DNA of 64,000 bases from Dictyoglomus sp. (GCA_025060475.1 JANXBZ010000007.1:1-64000); one strand, 5' to 3'. Shown: positions 1-9,766, counted from the stretch's first letter. Notes: generated from the sequence alone by a model not told the origin. Made by a program: numbers and translations.

Positions 1-42
1 TATTGCTACAAGAAGTTCAATATATGAAAAACCATTCCTCAT
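1..42 (-). CDS. Prepilin-like protein, N-terminal tip only (cut by window edge)
   Basis: Reading leftwards from an ATG at 42, the first 14 codons give MRNGFSYIELLVAI, a class III prepilin leader: short basic tip, cleavage-site Gly followed by Phe, and Glu at mature position 5, then the start of the hydrophobic helix. The rest lies beyond the window. Such a signal is normally processed by PilD-type prepilin peptidase, and the protein would be a pilin or pseudopilin assembled by the PilB/PilC machinery encoded about 1.5-4.4 kb further on. No Shine-Dalgarno sequence precedes the ATG. Only 14 residues are visible, so the call rests on the motif and on context. Confidence 0.72.
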   Translation of the reverse strand, partial: MRNGFSYIELLVAI

Positions 43-48
43 GATAAT

Positions 49-77
49 ATTTTAGCAAACTTTTAAATATAAAGCAA
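49..77 (-). promoter_or_regulatory. Promoter candidate for the edge pilin, probably leaderless
   Basis: On the minus strand an extended -10 TGCTAAAAT lies at 57-49 and a TTGCTT -35 candidate at 77-72, with a 17-nt spacer. The -10 ends only 6 nt before the ATG at 42, so transcription would begin at or next to the start codon. The same extended -10 sequence occurs before rpsO. Confidence 0.5.
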
Positions 78-275
78 AAACTTTTTGTTGATTTTTACAT
101 AACATTATGTCAATAAATTCTTAGAATTTAATAGATATAGAAGATTCTAAAAATCTTTCTGTTTAAATTCCACTTTCTCATTTTTTTTAATTTTACTGTT
201 CTTTAGGACAAAATTCTTGATATATCTTATTTTCTTTAAATAGTTTCTCTATAAGCTTTTTCTTAGTTGTTCAAA

Positions 276-392
276 TTAAAAACTAAACTTTTCAAGAAAA
301 TCACATAAATCTTCAACTGATAGATTTCTTGGAATTTTAGATATTATATTTCTTTCAATTCTTTTAAATTTAATCCTGCTAAATATATTTAA
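276..392 (-). pseudogene. Coding-like fragment without a start (38 codons)
   Basis: The otherwise empty stretch 43-388 contains, on the minus strand, an open stretch of 38 codons ending in TAA at 276. Its composition is protein-like (for example RNLSVEDLCDFLEKFSF at its C-terminal end) but it has no ATG/GTG/TTG start. It sits directly downstream of, and in another frame from, the stop of the pseudopilin-like gene at 389. It could be a decayed gene end or a frameshifted tail of that gene. I recognise no family. I see nothing else in 43-388 apart from the promoter for the edge pilin. Confidence 0.25.
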
Positions 393-856
393 TCAAACTT
401 AACTTTCCCATTTTTATAGAATTTCACTGTTCTTTTTGAAAGATAGGTAGAGATAATAATTTCTCCTTCAGGATAGATTTTTCCATTTTCAAAATAAAAA
501 GTATAAGTTTTTGTAGGGCTTTCAGCTTTTATTCCTGAAGGAAGAAGTTGGGGAAGAAGATAAGCTTTCTTTGTATTCTCCCCATAAATCCAGTAGTAAA
601 GGATGGATTTTGTTTTTGGAGAGTAAAAAAAATTATAGACTATTTTTTCATTTTTAATTATGGAAAGTTCAAGAGCATATTTACTGTTTATTATGATGTC
701 CTGGGAAATTATAAAGGCTTGTATTCTAAGCCAAATAAGAATATCAAAAAATAGATATAGGGAAACAATAAGAACTATCAATAAAATTGAATAAATTACT
801 AATCTATCTTTTGAAAAACCTTTAATAAAATTTTTTAAGTTTTTTATATTATGCAT
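389..856 (-). CDS. Hypothetical membrane-anchored, pseudopilin-like protein
   Basis: A 155-residue protein with one strong N-terminal membrane segment (about residues 18-50) and an extracytoplasmic C-terminal domain. The last 40 residues, with the pattern FxxGxxxxxGxIxI and a final VKFYKNGKVKFD, resemble the beta-rich C-terminus of GspH/FimT-type pseudopilins. No clear prepilin cleavage motif is present, so this is only a resemblance. It lies just downstream of the pilin gene and its terminator, in the same orientation. No good ribosome-binding site precedes the ATG at 856, so the start is uncertain. I do not recognise the family firmly. Confidence 0.5.
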   Translation of the reverse strand: MHNIKNLKNFIKGFSKDRLVIYSILLIVLIVSLYLFFDILIWLRIQAFIISQDIIINSKYALELSIIKNEKIVYNFFYSPKTKSILYYWIYGENTKKAYLLPQLLPSGIKAESPTKTYTFYFENGKIYPEGEIIISTYLSKRTVKFYKNGKVKFD

Positions 857-875
857 TAATATACTTAAATAAGCA

Positions 876-902
876 AAGCCCCGAGAGTTATTCTCGGGGC
901 TT
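876..902 (-). terminator. Rho-independent terminator of the pilin gene
   Basis: A perfect 11-bp stem (arms 876-886 and 892-902, AAGCCCCGAGA) with a 5-nt loop begins 9 nt after the pilin stop codon. It is followed on the minus strand by a moderately T-rich tail. This should end an abundant pilin transcript. Confidence 0.85.
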
Positions 903-910
903 ATAGAATC

Positions 911-1294
911 TTATGGTGCTGTATAAGTTAAAGTATAGGCTCTTGCTGAGCCAACATATACTAGAATGTGAGCATTACCCTCTGTCCAAGTAGATGGTGC
1001 AGAGCCTTGCGAGGTGTAGGTTTGATTGTTATATGGACATACTGGTGTTTCTGAAAAATATGTTTGATCACCTAAGAAACCAACAAAAGATGCAGTGGTA
1101 GTTGGATATGTATTATTTTTATTTCTGTAAAATTCTAAGCTTGTTCTTATTATAGCAATATTTGTTTTTTGAGCATTTCTCTTGGCATCTGCAACAGCAT
1201 CAAAATACCTTGGAAGAGCTATTGCTACAAGAATCCCTAAAATTGCTATAACTACTAATAGTTCCAATAGCGAAAATCCTTTGCTATTCTTCAC
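911..1294 (-). CDS. Type IV pilin / GspG-like major pseudopilin
   Basis: The 127-residue precursor starts MKNSKG|FSLLELLVV: class III signal peptide with cleavage after Gly6 and Glu at mature position 5, then the hydrophobic alpha-1 helix to about residue 30. An amphipathic helix with aromatic residues follows, then a small C-terminal domain containing a single Cys near residue 86. Length and layout fit a major pilin or GspG-like pseudopilin built by PilB/PilC. The start is GTG at 1294, chosen because AAAGGAGGTG lies just upstream and the leader begins there. It has its own promoter and terminator, so it is probably a monocistronic, highly expressed subunit. Whether it forms a pilus or a secretion pseudopilus cannot be decided here. 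Confidence 0.9.
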   Translation of the reverse strand: MKNSKGFSLLELLVVIAILGILVAIALPRYFDAVADAKRNAQKTNIAIIRTSLEFYRNKNNTYPTTTASFVGFLGDQTYFSETPVCPYNNQTYTSQGSAPSTWTEGNAHILVYVGSARAYTLTYTAP

Positions 1295-1341
1295 TTAATT
1301 CACCTCCTTTCTTAATTAAAATAATTCTATTTTTCTTTTGA

Positions 1342-1369
1342 ATTATATCATAAAAATTATATTTTACAA
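1342..1369 (-). promoter_or_regulatory. Pilin promoter
   Basis: The minus strand reads TTGTAA (1369-1364), a 16-nt spacer, then TATAAT (1347-1342). Predicted transcription start is near 1335, giving a leader of about 40 nt that includes the strong ribosome-binding site. Confidence 0.65.
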
Positions 1370-1406
1370 AGGATTTTAATTTCATTTAAAAATTTTTTTC
1401 ATAATT

Positions 1407-1517
1407 TTATTTTTCCTTTTCTTCTATCACAAGAATATCCGTAGAAATAATTAAATCTAAACCACTTAAGCCATGAACTTCATTCTTTTTTACAAACTGC
1501 TGAACTGTAAAGCATGC
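1407..1517 (-). pseudogene. Coding-like fragment between pilC and pilin (36 codons, no start)
   Basis: The minus strand is open from a TAG at 1518-1520 to a TAA at 1407. The translation looks protein-like (KNEVHGLSGLDLIISTDI in the middle) but has no usable start codon in frame. An ATG in the next frame (1516, after GGAGATAAATTAGGC) joins this reading if one A is removed from the A6 run that reads TTTTTT on the plus strand. It may be a small frameshifted gene or a relic. The family is not recognised. Confidence 0.25.
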
Positions 1518-1522
1518 CTAAT

Positions 1523-2728
1523 TTATCTCCTAAACAATCTTACCATATTAAACATAGGAAGATACATGGAAAGAGCTATAAAAAAAACAATTCCTGCAAG
1601 TCCCAAGGTAATCATAGGCTCAATTATGGATGTTAATCTTTTTGTCTGATTATCAAGTTCCCTTTGATAAAATTTTGAGAACTCATCTAACATTTCATCA
1701 ACCCTTCCACTTCTTTCTCCAACTCCAATCATTCTCACAAGCATAGGGGGAAATATTTTTTCCTCTCTCATAAGTTCTGAAAGAGATCTTCCTTCCATAA
1801 TCCCCCTATATATCCTTTGAATACCTTCTCTAAAATATAAATTTCCTACAACATCCTGAAGAACTTCCAAAGAATTAGTAACTAAAATCCCACTAGAAAG
1901 AAGAGTACTAAAGGTACTAGCAAATCTTATTAAGATAATTTGTCTCCAAATTCTTCCAATTTGAGGGATATTTAGTTTTATTTCATCCCACCATCTTCTT
2001 ATTTTTGGATTTTTAAGAAGAATTCTTATTAAAATAAAAGAAAAAACGAAAAAAAGGAATATTAATAGAATATAATCTTTTATAAAATTACTAATAGCAA
2101 TTAAGACTCTTGTAGGAAGGGGAAGAGGAACGTTAGTTCTTCCATAAATTCTTTGGAAGACAGGTACCACAAAGGCCAAAAGGAAAATTACTACAGCAAT
2201 TGCAGCAATTATTACTATTGTAGGATAAGCCATAGCGGATTTTATTTTTTCTCTTAGTTCATGTTGGGAATCAAAGTATTTTGCAAGTCTGTCAAGCATA
2301 ATATCTAAACTTCCTGTTATTTCTCCTGTCTTTACAAGATTTATATAAATATTAGGAAAGACATGAGGAAATCTACTTAATGCGTTAGATAGACTTTCTC
2401 CTTCATCTATACTTCTCCTTACTTCTCTTAAAACTTCTTTAAAGTATTGATTATTAGTTTGCTGAGCTAAAGTATTCAGAGCATCGGTTAATAAAATTCC
2501 TGATCTTAAAAGGGTTGCAAATTGAGATGTAAATATTACCAACTCTGGTAATGGGACTTTCTTCTTTAATGTTAATTGTTTTAAAAAAGTAGATTCCTTT
2601 CTTAATGAGACTACATATAATCTTTGTCTTCTTATTAATCTTCTTGCATCCCTTTCTGTTTCTGCCTCTATTATTCCTTTTAATACTCTTCCTTGAGAAT
2701 CCTTTGCAATATATTCAAAACGAGGCAA
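1523..2728 (-). CDS. pilC: Type IV pilus / type II secretion inner-membrane platform protein PilC/GspF
   Basis: A 401-residue polytopic membrane protein with the duplicated GspF domain (about residues 68-190 and 270-392), each repeat ending in a membrane helix, plus a third helix near 215-240. The N-terminus MPRFEYIAKDSQGRVLKG is typical of the family. It forms the inner-membrane platform on which the PilB ATPase acts to push pilins into the fibre. The start is TTG at 2728, three bases after the pilB stop, preceded by a GGGAAGGTGA region. It lies immediately downstream of pilB, so the two are co-transcribed. Length is normal and nothing is missing. Confidence 0.95.
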   Translation of the reverse strand: MPRFEYIAKDSQGRVLKGIIEAETERDARRLIRRQRLYVVSLRKESTFLKQLTLKKKVPLPELVIFTSQFATLLRSGILLTDALNTLAQQTNNQYFKEVLREVRRSIDEGESLSNALSRFPHVFPNIYINLVKTGEITGSLDIMLDRLAKYFDSQHELREKIKSAMAYPTIVIIAAIAVVIFLLAFVVPVFQRIYGRTNVPLPLPTRVLIAISNFIKDYILLIFLFFVFSFILIRILLKNPKIRRWWDEIKLNIPQIGRIWRQIILIRFASTFSTLLSSGILVTNSLEVLQDVVGNLYFREGIQRIYRGIMEGRSLSELMREEKIFPPMLVRMIGVGERSGRVDEMLDEFSKFYQRELDNQTKRLTSIIEPMITLGLAGIVFFIALSMYLPMFNMVRLFRR

Positions 2729-2730
2729 AA

Positions 2731-4419
2731 TTAATCACCTTCCCAGTGAATCACTCTTCTTGCCTCTTCAAAAGTGGTTATTCCAGATAAAACTTTTTCT
2801 CTCGCATTATAGAATAAAGTTCTCATCCCCTCTTCTTCTGCCTTTTCTTTTATTTCATCAAGGGATGCCTTATTTATTATCAAATCTCTTATACTTCTAG
2901 TAACCCTTAAAATTTCAAAAACTCCCGTTCTTCCTAAAAATCCAGTATAATTACAGAGAATACATCCCCTTCCTCTATAAAGTTTTAGAGGATCGTTTAG
3001 AATTGTTGTTAATCTTAATTCTTGAATTTCTTCTTTTTCCGCAATGTATTCTTCTTTACAGGATAAACAAATGGTCCTTACTAATCTTTGAGCAACAACT
3101 CCAAGAAGAGAAGATGCAATTAAAAAGGGTTCTACTCCCATCTGTAATAAACGGGCAATAGCAGATACAGCATCATTAGCATGAAAAGTAGAAAGAACTA
3201 GATGTCCCGTTAATGCTGCTTCTATGGATGTATTTAAAGTTTCCGTATCTCTAATTTCTCCAACCATTATAATATTTGGATCCAATCTTAAGATACTTCT
3301 TAATCCCATTGCAAAATCTATATTTATTCTTGGCTGAACCTGTATCTGATTTATCCCAGGAATTTCATATTCCACAGGATCTTCTAAAGTAATTATATTC
3401 ACTTGAGGCTGATTTAAAACATTTAATGCAGCATATAAAGTTGTAGTTTTTCCACTTCCTGTAGGACCTGTAACTAAAATAAGGCCAAAAGGTTTTCTTA
3501 TAAGACTTTCAAAAATAGATAAATCTTGAGAAGACATTCCCAATCGATCCAATTCTATTAAAACTTTTGTTTTATCTAAAAGCCTAATTACAACCATTTC
3601 TCCATGAGATGCACCAATACTTGCTACTCTTAAATCAAAAATTCTGTTTTCATATCTATAAGATGTTCTTCCATCTTGAGGTCTTCTTTTCTCAGCAATA
3701 TCCATTCCTGCCATAACTTTTATTCTACTCACTACTGCATCCTGAAGCTCCTTAGGAATACTCATTATATCAAATAGTATCCCATCTATTCGATATCTCA
3801 CTCTCATATCTTTCTCTTGGGGATCTAAATGAATATCACTAGCATTTCTTAATATTGCTTCATTTATAATAGAAGAAACCAGTCTTACTACTGGTGCTTC
3901 TTCTACTTCTATCACAGGAGGTGCTTCTACAACTATCTCTACTGGCCTTCTTGACTGATAATTTTGGATTACTTCCTTTGTGGTTTTATCTAAGGAAAAT
4001 ACTTGAGATAAAGCCTGATTAAATTCTTTTTCTGTTATCAAAAATAACTTTAAAGGTGATCTTACTATTCTTCTTATTTCATTAACCACTGCAGAATCCA
4101 AGGGAGGAACAATAGCAACATGAACTATTCCCCCTTCTCTTCTTAGCGGTAAAAATCTAAATCTTCTTAGTATTCCTTCTGGAAAATTTGAAATAAATCT
4201 TTCATCAATCTTCATTTCTGAAAGAGGAATATAGGGAACTTCACTCTGTAATTCTAAAACCCTTCCAATATCCTCAGGCTTTACGTATCCCCTTTCAATT
4301 AAAATTTGTCCCAAACGAGCTCCTGTTTTTTTCTGCTCTTCAAGAGCTTTTTCTAACTGCTCTCTTGTTATCAATCCCAATTCTAAAAGATATTCCCCAA
4401 TGGGTTTTTTATCTTTCAT
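2731..4419 (-). CDS. pilB: Type IV pilus assembly ATPase PilB/GspE
   Basis: A 562-residue hexameric motor ATPase. The N-terminal MshEN-type domain (residues 1 to about 150) begins with the typical [20 protein letters not shown]. The ATPase core carries Walker A GPTGSGKT (about 318-325), an Asp box near 345, Walker B VGEIRD (about 386-391) and a His box near 413. A zinc tetracysteine is present (Cys451, 454, 486, 489), which marks extension (PilB/GspE) rather than retraction (PilT) ATPases. The ATG at 4419 overlaps the gatB stop by 4 nt, so translation is coupled to gatB. No pilT-like gene is visible in this window. Confidence 0.95.
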   Translation of the reverse strand: MKDKKPIGEYLLELGLITREQLEKALEEQKKTGARLGQILIERGYVKPEDIGRVLELQSEVPYIPLSEMKIDERFISNFPEGILRRFRFLPLRREGGIVHVAIVPPLDSAVVNEIRRIVRSPLKLFLITEKEFNQALSQVFSLDKTTKEVIQNYQSRRPVEIVVEAPPVIEVEEAPVVRLVSSIINEAILRNASDIHLDPQEKDMRVRYRIDGILFDIMSIPKELQDAVVSRIKVMAGMDIAEKRRPQDGRTSYRYENRIFDLRVASIGASHGEMVVIRLLDKTKVLIELDRLGMSSQDLSIFESLIRKPFGLILVTGPTGSGKTTTLYAALNVLNQPQVNIITLEDPVEYEIPGINQIQVQPRINIDFAMGLRSILRLDPNIIMVGEIRDTETLNTSIEAALTGHLVLSTFHANDAVSAIARLLQMGVEPFLIASSLLGVVAQRLVRTICLSCKEEYIAEKEEIQELRLTTILNDPLKLYRGRGCILCNYTGFLGRTGVFEILRVTRSIRDLIINKASLDEIKEKAEEEGMRTLFYNAREKVLSGITTFEEARRVIHWEGD

Positions 4420-5870
4420 AATTTTTTACTCAATTCTTCCTCTAAAAGATTCTTAACCAAATCTAAACTTGCCCTTCCCTTTGTCTCCTTCATCACCTGT
4501 CCTACTAAAAAGTTTATCACATTTTTCTTTCCCTTTACATAATCAAAGACTGCCTTTTCATTTTCATCTATAACCTTTTTTACTACCTCTTTTAGAAAAT
4601 CTAAATCGCTTACCGTTTTTAGTCCCTCTTTCTCAACTATTTCTTCAGGAGATTCTTTTGTATCTAAGTATTTTCTTAAGATTTCTTTTCCTACGGGTCT
4701 TGTGATTTCATTTCTATCTACCATCTCTATGATTTTAACAAACTCTTTTGGCTCAATCTTTAAATCTCTAAAACTCAATTTTTGCTCATTTAGGTAACTC
4801 ATAAGTTCCACAGTTATCCAATTACTCAAATTTTTGGCATTATTGTATAATCTATAACATTCATCAAAAAATTCACAAAGTTCCCTCTCTGAAGTAATAA
4901 TCTCTGCTTCTATAGATGATAAAGCAAAGGTATTTTGTAGATATAATTTTCTTTGAAGAGGTAAAAGAGGTATAGTTTTTCTAATTTCCTCTAAAGTTTC
5001 TTTGGGAATTATTAGTGGAGGAATGTCTGGTTCTGGAAAGTATCTATAGTCTTCTGCTTCTTCTTTACCTCTTAAGGTTACCGTTATTTGCTTTTTCTCA
5101 TCCCAATGTCTTGTTTCTTGAATTACTTCTTTTCCTTCCTTTAAAAGGTTAATTTGTCTTTCAATTTCGTACTCCAAAGCTTTTTCTAAAGAGTAAAAAG
5201 AGTTTACATTCTTAATTTCTGTTCTTGTTCCTAAGATTCCATTTTCAGTCATTATAGATATATTAGCATCACATCTTAAGGAACCTTTCTCCATGTCTCC
5301 ACTACTTACTTCTAAATATCTTAATATTTTCCTTAATTCTTGGAGAAATAACCTTGCTTCTTTTGCAGAGTGAATATCGGGTTCCGTCACTATCTCCATT
5401 AATGGAATACCACATCTATTTAAATCTACAAGGCTATATTCTGCCTCTGCTAATCTATCTCCTTCTCCCACATGAAGCAATTTCCCTGTATCTTCCTCTA
5501 AATGAATTCTCTTTAATCTAACCCTTTTTATTTCTGAATCTACCTCAAATTCTACATATCCACCTCTTGCTAAAGGAAGATCATACTGAGAAATTTGATA
5601 TCCCTTTGGAAGATCGGGATAAAAATAATTTTTTCTATCGAATTTAGAAAAAGGAGATATTTCACAATTTAAAGCAAGAGCAGTTTTAATAAGAAGTTCT
5701 ATAGCTTTTTTATTAGGTACAGGAAGAACCCCAGGCATTCCCATACAAATAGGACAAACAAGAGTATTTGGAGGAGCATTCTCATGATCAGTACTACAGG
5801 AACAAAACATTTTTGACTTCGTCAAAAGCTGAGCATGAACTTCTAAACCAATAACAGGAATATACATCAT
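4416..5870 (-). CDS. gatB: Asp-tRNA(Asn)/Glu-tRNA(Gln) amidotransferase subunit B
   Basis: A 484-residue protein with the GatB catalytic cradle, which activates the acyl group of misacylated Glu-tRNA(Gln) or Asp-tRNA(Asn) and receives ammonia from GatA. Family marks seen are the N-terminal IGLEVHAQL, a zinc-type CxC...CxxC set near residues 23-43, TEIKNVNSF, and [12 protein letters not shown]. The helical YqeY-like tail domain occupies the last 150 residues or so. The ATG overlaps the gatA stop by 4 nt. The genes run gatC-gatA-gatB-pilB-pilC in transcription order. Confidence 0.96.
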   Translation of the reverse strand: MMYIPVIGLEVHAQLLTKSKMFCSCSTDHENAPPNTLVCPICMGMPGVLPVPNKKAIELLIKTALALNCEISPFSKFDRKNYFYPDLPKGYQISQYDLPLARGGYVEFEVDSEIKRVRLKRIHLEEDTGKLLHVGEGDRLAEAEYSLVDLNRCGIPLMEIVTEPDIHSAKEARLFLQELRKILRYLEVSSGDMEKGSLRCDANISIMTENGILGTRTEIKNVNSFYSLEKALEYEIERQINLLKEGKEVIQETRHWDEKKQITVTLRGKEEAEDYRYFPEPDIPPLIIPKETLEEIRKTIPLLPLQRKLYLQNTFALSSIEAEIITSERELCEFFDECYRLYNNAKNLSNWITVELMSYLNEQKLSFRDLKIEPKEFVKIIEMVDRNEITRPVGKEILRKYLDTKESPEEIVEKEGLKTVSDLDFLKEVVKKVIDENEKAVFDYVKGKKNVINFLVGQVMKETKGRASLDLVKNLLEEELSKKL

Positions 5871-7315
5871 ATTCTCTCCATACTGGGATATTTTTCTGAA
5901 AAATCCATTAATTTTTGAAAGGCATAAGATATCTGTAAAAGTTTATCTTCAGAAAAGAAAGGTCCAATAAATTGAAGTCCAATAGGTAAATTATCTTTAA
6001 ATCCCGCAGGAATAGAAATAGCAGGAATCCCTGCAAGATTCACAGGTATAGTTAAAATATCTGTAAGATACATCTGTAAAGGATCAGTTATTTTTTCTCC
6101 TAATTTAAATGGAGGGATAGGACTTGTAGGCGAAACTATTAAATCTACTTTTTTAAAAGCGGATTCAAAATCCTGACGAATAAGAGTTCTCACTTTTGCA
6201 GCTTTTAGATAATAGGCATCATAGTATCCTGCAGATAGAGCATAAGTTCCCAAGATTATCCTTCTCTTTACCTCATTCCCAAAACCTTCCCCCCTTGAAA
6301 CTTTATAAAGAGAAATTAAGTCTTTTTGATCTCTGTTTCTATATCCGTAATGAATTCCGTCATATCTTGCCAAATTTGAACTTGCTTCTGATGTAGCAAT
6401 CAGATAATATGTAGGTAATGCATATTCTACGGTGGGGAGAGAAATCTCAATTAATTCTACACCTAAATCCTTTAATACTTCTAATGCTGAATCTAAAACT
6501 TCTAAAACACTCTTTTCTACTCCTTTGCCCCACATTTCCTTGGGAATACCAATTTTCCATCCTTTAACCTTTTTTCCCAGAGAATCCAAATAATTGGGAG
6601 GAGAATAGGGAGAAGATGTGGAATCCTTGGGATCATATCCTGCTATTGCCTGAAGAATTATTGCCAGATCTTCAACCTTTCTTGCGAAAGGCCCAATTTG
6701 ATCTAAAGATGATGCAAAGGCAACCAGTCCATATCTTGAAACTAATCCATAGGTGGGCTTTAACCCTAAAACACCAGTAAAACTTGCTGGCTGTCTTATA
6801 GAACCTCCTGTATCAGAACCAAGAGACAAAGGAGATTCACCTGTTGCCACAACAACAGCGGAACCACCAGAAGATCCTCCAGGAACTCTTTCTAAATCCC
6901 ACGGATTTTTTGTGGGTCCAAAGGCAGAATTCTCAGTAGAAGATCCCATAGCAAATTCATCAAGATTTGTTTTTCCAATTATTATCGCTCCCTTTTCTTT
7001 TAGCTTTTTTACTACTTCAGCATCATATGGAGGAATAAAATTAGCTAATATTTTTGACGCACAAGTAGTAAGAAGATCTTTAGTTAATATGTTATCCTTT
7101 ATTGCTACTGGAATACCATATAAAATTAAATCTTCACTAAATTTTAAACTTTCAACCCTTTTTATTTCTCTCTCGATATAGTCTAAATTAATAGTAATAA
7201 AGGCATGAACATGAGGTTCCCATTTTTCAATAACTTTCAAATATTTTTCTACAACTTCTCTAACAGTTATTTCTTTCCTCAAGTATAAATTATGAATCTC
7301 CTTTATAATTCCCAT
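5867..7315 (-). CDS. gatA: Asp-tRNA(Asn)/Glu-tRNA(Gln) amidotransferase subunit A
   Basis: A 482-residue amidase-signature protein that hydrolyses glutamine to supply ammonia to GatB. The Ser-cisSer-Lys triad is visible: Lys73 in VAIKDN, and Ser148 and Ser172 in the Gly/Ser-rich GGSSGGS...DTGGSIR region. Length is standard. It starts 9 nt after gatC and overlaps gatB by 4 nt, consistent with stoichiometric GatCAB synthesis. The presence of gatCAB implies indirect charging of Gln and/or Asn tRNAs in this organism. Confidence 0.96.
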   Translation of the reverse strand: MGIIKEIHNLYLRKEITVREVVEKYLKVIEKWEPHVHAFITINLDYIEREIKRVESLKFSEDLILYGIPVAIKDNILTKDLLTTCASKILANFIPPYDAEVVKKLKEKGAIIIGKTNLDEFAMGSSTENSAFGPTKNPWDLERVPGGSSGGSAVVVATGESPLSLGSDTGGSIRQPASFTGVLGLKPTYGLVSRYGLVAFASSLDQIGPFARKVEDLAIILQAIAGYDPKDSTSSPYSPPNYLDSLGKKVKGWKIGIPKEMWGKGVEKSVLEVLDSALEVLKDLGVELIEISLPTVEYALPTYYLIATSEASSNLARYDGIHYGYRNRDQKDLISLYKVSRGEGFGNEVKRRIILGTYALSAGYYDAYYLKAAKVRTLIRQDFESAFKKVDLIVSPTSPIPPFKLGEKITDPLQMYLTDILTIPVNLAGIPAISIPAGFKDNLPIGLQFIGPFFSEDKLLQISYAFQKLMDFSEKYPSMERI

Positions 7316-7324
7316 TTCTTAACC

Positions 7325-7621
7325 TCAAATATTTTTTACAATTTTGGGAACCTTAAAACAGTTATTTTCAACTTCTGGAGCGTTTTTAAGAATTAACTCT
7401 TGTTCCATACTTTCCTTTACTACATCATCTCTCCATACATTATTAAGAGGAAGAACATGAGCCATGGGTTCCACATTTGAAGTGTCCAATTCCTGCAATT
7501 TTTGGAAATAATTTAATATCTCCTCAAGCTGTTTTGAATAAAGCTCTTCTTCCTCTTCTGTTAAATTTAATCTTGCAAGATGGGCTGTTTTTTTAAGTTG
7601 TTGAATAAAATCTCTAATCAT
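7325..7621 (-). CDS. gatC: Asp-tRNA(Asn)/Glu-tRNA(Gln) amidotransferase subunit C
   Basis: A 98-residue protein with the GatC signature: HLARLNLTEEEEELYSKQLE near residues 14-33, and a C-terminal NVEPMAHV stretch. GatC wraps around the GatA-GatB interface as a stabilising chaperone. It is first of the gatCAB genes and begins 1 nt after the oppF stop codon, so it is probably expressed from the opp transcript. Confidence 0.94.
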   Translation of the reverse strand: MIRDFIQQLKKTAHLARLNLTEEEEELYSKQLEEILNYFQKLQELDTSNVEPMAHVLPLNNVWRDDVVKESMEQELILKNAPEVENNCFKVPKIVKNI

Positions 7622-7622
7622 T

Positions 7623-8606
7623 TTAGTATAGGTGACAAGCAGTAAAATGTTTCATTTTTACTTCCTTTAACTGAGGCTCAACCTTTGAACATATATCCAT
7701 GACATAAGGGCATCGAGGATGAAACCTACATCCTGATGGAGGATTCACAGGACTTGGTACATCCCCAAGAAGAATTACTTTTTTTCTTTTTTCTGCTATT
7801 TCAGGATCTGGAATGGGAACGGCAGAAAGTAAAGCTTGAGTATATGGATGAAGAGGAGAATTATAAAGTTCTTCATTTTGTGCAATTTCCACAAGTTTTC
7901 CAAGATACATGACTAAAACTCTATCACATATGTGTCTAATAACGCTTAAGTCATGAGAGATAAAAAGATATGTTAATCCAAGTTCCTTTTGAAGATCTTG
8001 CATAAGATTAATTATCTGAGCTCTTACAGAGACATCTAATGCAGAAGTAGGTTCATCAGCAACAATAAATTTTGGATTTAATGCAAGAGCTCTTGCAATT
8101 CCAATTCTTTGTCTTTGTCCGCCGCTAAATTCATGGGGATAACGATTAGCATGGTAAGATGCAAGTCCTACTAATTCTAATAATTCCTGAATTCTTTTTT
8201 GTTTTTCTTTATTATTATTTACAGCTTTATGAACTTCTAATGGTTCACTAATAATTTCACTTACAGTCATTCTGGGATTTAAGGCGGAATAGGGATCTTG
8301 AAAAATAATCTGCATATCTCTTCTTACCTTCCTTAACTCATTTTGAGAAAGCTTTGTTATATCCTTTCCCTCAAAAATAATTTCACCCTCTGTAGGTTCA
8401 ATAAGTCTTATAATAACTCGTGCTACTGTAGATTTTCCACATCCAGATTCCCCAACTAAACCTACAGTTTCCCCTCTTTTTATATTAAAAGATATATCAT
8501 CTACTGCTTTTACATCTCCCACATGTCTTGAAAAAACTACTCCTCTTTTTATAGGAAAATATTTTTTTAGATTTCTAACTTCCAATAAATTTCCATTATT
8601 GTTCAT
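7623..8606 (-). CDS. oppF: Oligopeptide/dipeptide ABC transporter ATPase OppF
   Basis: A 327-residue ABC ATPase of the OppF/DppF type. Walker [10 protein letters not shown], signature FSGGQRQR, Walker [12 protein letters not shown] and the H-loop are present. The C-terminal oligopeptide-transporter tail has [13 protein letters not shown] and a further Cys set. It pairs with OppD to energise an Opp/Dpp importer. A start at 8639 would overlap oppD. ATG 8606 is preferred because AGGAGGT lies 5 nt upstream and the typical [10 protein letters not shown] start follows. The matching permeases and binding protein (oppABC) lie about 26-30 kb away, not beside it. Confidence 0.93.
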   Translation of the reverse strand: MNNNGNLLEVRNLKKYFPIKRGVVFSRHVGDVKAVDDISFNIKRGETVGLVGESGCGKSTVARVIIRLIEPTEGEIIFEGKDITKLSQNELRKVRRDMQIIFQDPYSALNPRMTVSEIISEPLEVHKAVNNNKEKQKRIQELLELVGLASYHANRYPHEFSGGQRQRIGIARALALNPKFIVADEPTSALDVSVRAQIINLMQDLQKELGLTYLFISHDLSVIRHICDRVLVMYLGKLVEIAQNEELYNSPLHPYTQALLSAVPIPDPEIAEKRKKVILLGDVPSPVNPPSGCRFHPRCPYVMDICSKVEPQLKEVKMKHFTACHLY

Positions 8607-8608
8607 TT

Positions 8609-9592
8609 CTACCTCCTGACCTTTTCTGCATGAATGCATCTTACAAGATGTCCTTCTTCGATTTCAATCAATTCTGGAATTTGCTCTAAGCATTCCTTCG
8701 TCCTGTAACTACATCTTTCAGCATAATAACAATAATTTGGTAAAGTAATCAAATCAGGAAGCTGTCCCTCAATAGCATTTAATCTTTCTTTTCTAACATC
8801 TAACCGAGGAACAGATTCTAGTAATCCAATAGTATAAGGATGGGCAGGATGTTTAAAGATTGTTCTAAGGTCAGCATATTCTACAACCTTTCCTGCATAC
8901 ATAACTAATACATCATCACAATATTCTGCAACAATTCCCATATCATGAGTAATTAATATTGTAGACATCTGAAATTCTTTTCTCAATTGCTTTATTAATT
9001 CTAAAATCTGAGCTTGAATAGTAACATCTAACGCTGTTGTAGGTTCATCTGCAATTAAAATCGAAGGATTACAAGATAAAGCCATAGCAATCATTACTCT
9101 TTGCCTCATTCCTCCACTAAACTGGTGAGGATAGTCATTTATCCTTTTGTCTGCCTCAGGAATTCTAACCAATTCTAACATTTCTATAGCTTTCTTTTTT
9201 GCACTCTTTTTATCTAATCCCTGATGGAGAGTAATCGCTTCTATAATTTGATCCCCAATAGTAAAAACAGGATTTAAAGAAGTCATAGGATCTTGAAAAA
9301 TCATAGATATTTTATTTCCTCGAATCTGACGCATTTCTTCTTCAGATTTTTTTAAGAGGTCTTCTCCATTAAATAATACTTCTCCACTGATGATTTTTCC
9401 CGGGGATTGAACTAATCTCATAATTGAAAGAGCAGTAACACTCTTTCCACACCCTGATTCTCCTAAAATTCCTAAAGACTTTCCAGGAAATAATTTAAAA
9501 CTTACTCCATCTACTGCTTTTACTATACCCTCATCAGTGAAAAAATAGGTTGATAAATTTTTAACTTCCAATAAAACTTCTTCCCTTATCAA
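8609..9592 (-). CDS. oppD: Oligopeptide/dipeptide ABC transporter ATPase OppD
   Basis: A 327-residue ABC ATPase. It has Walker [10 protein letters not shown], signature FSGGMRQR, Walker [13 protein letters not shown], the H-loop, and the OppD-type C-terminal Cys cluster ([16 protein letters not shown]). It forms a heterodimer with OppF. The start is TTG at 9592, supported by GGAGG 11 nt upstream, with [10 protein letters not shown] following shortly. It begins directly downstream of the hairpin that ends tRNA-Leu and I see no promoter in the 30 nt between, so it may depend on read-through. The gatCAB genes follow in the same operon. Confidence 0.93.
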   Translation of the reverse strand: MIREEVLLEVKNLSTYFFTDEGIVKAVDGVSFKLFPGKSLGILGESGCGKSVTALSIMRLVQSPGKIISGEVLFNGEDLLKKSEEEMRQIRGNKISMIFQDPMTSLNPVFTIGDQIIEAITLHQGLDKKSAKKKAIEMLELVRIPEADKRINDYPHQFSGGMRQRVMIAMALSCNPSILIADEPTTALDVTIQAQILELIKQLRKEFQMSTILITHDMGIVAEYCDDVLVMYAGKVVEYADLRTIFKHPAHPYTIGLLESVPRLDVRKERLNAIEGQLPDLITLPNYCYYAERCSYRTKECLEQIPELIEIEEGHLVRCIHAEKVRR

Positions 9593-9624
9593 TTATTATA
9601 AGACCTCCTTAATGAATAAAATAA

Positions 9625-9648
9625 AGGTTGAGGTTATCTCCTCAACCT
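9625..9648 (-). terminator. Terminator/attenuator hairpin between tRNA-Leu and oppD
   Basis: A 9-bp stem (AGGTTGAGG, 9625-9633, with CCTCAACCT, 9640-9648) and 6-nt loop, followed on the minus strand by TTTATTTTATT. It lies 15 nt after the tRNA 3' end and just before the oppD ribosome-binding site. It probably trims or terminates the tRNA transcript while letting some read-through reach oppD. Confidence 0.75.
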
Positions 9649-9663
9649 AATTTTAATTTTTAC

Positions 9664-9751
9664 TGGTGCCGAGGCCGGGATTTGAACCCGGACGGGTTTG
9701 CACCCATAGCACCCTCAATGCTACGTGTCTGCCTAATTCCACCACCTCGGC
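9664..9751 (-). tRNA. tRNA-Leu (anticodon GAG)
   Basis: The minus strand from 9751 reads GCCGAGGTGGTGGAATTAGG and ends ...GGTTCAAATCCCGGCCTCGGCACCA. The acceptor stem GCCGAGG/CCTCGGC is perfect. The anticodon stem TAGCA/TGCTA holds loop TTGAGGG with anticodon GAG (reads CTC/CTT). There is a long class II variable arm and a T-arm with GTTCAAATC. CCA is encoded at 9666-9664. The long variable arm and A discriminator fit leucine. Confidence 0.97.
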
Positions 9752-9766
9752 TCCTTTTTATCTTTG

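Noticed and set aside
6753-7181. Long plus-strand frame opposite gatA
   Set aside because: Shadow of a well-conserved gene; composition is rich in Pro and Ser and has no ribosome-binding site.
8607-8639. Longer oppF beginning at 8639
   Set aside because: It overlaps oppD; a good Shine-Dalgarno sequence directs the ATG at 8606.
9664-9751. tRNA-Leu as a mobile-element attachment site
   Set aside because: No repeated tRNA 3' end or integrase gene is found nearby; flanks are recA and oppD.
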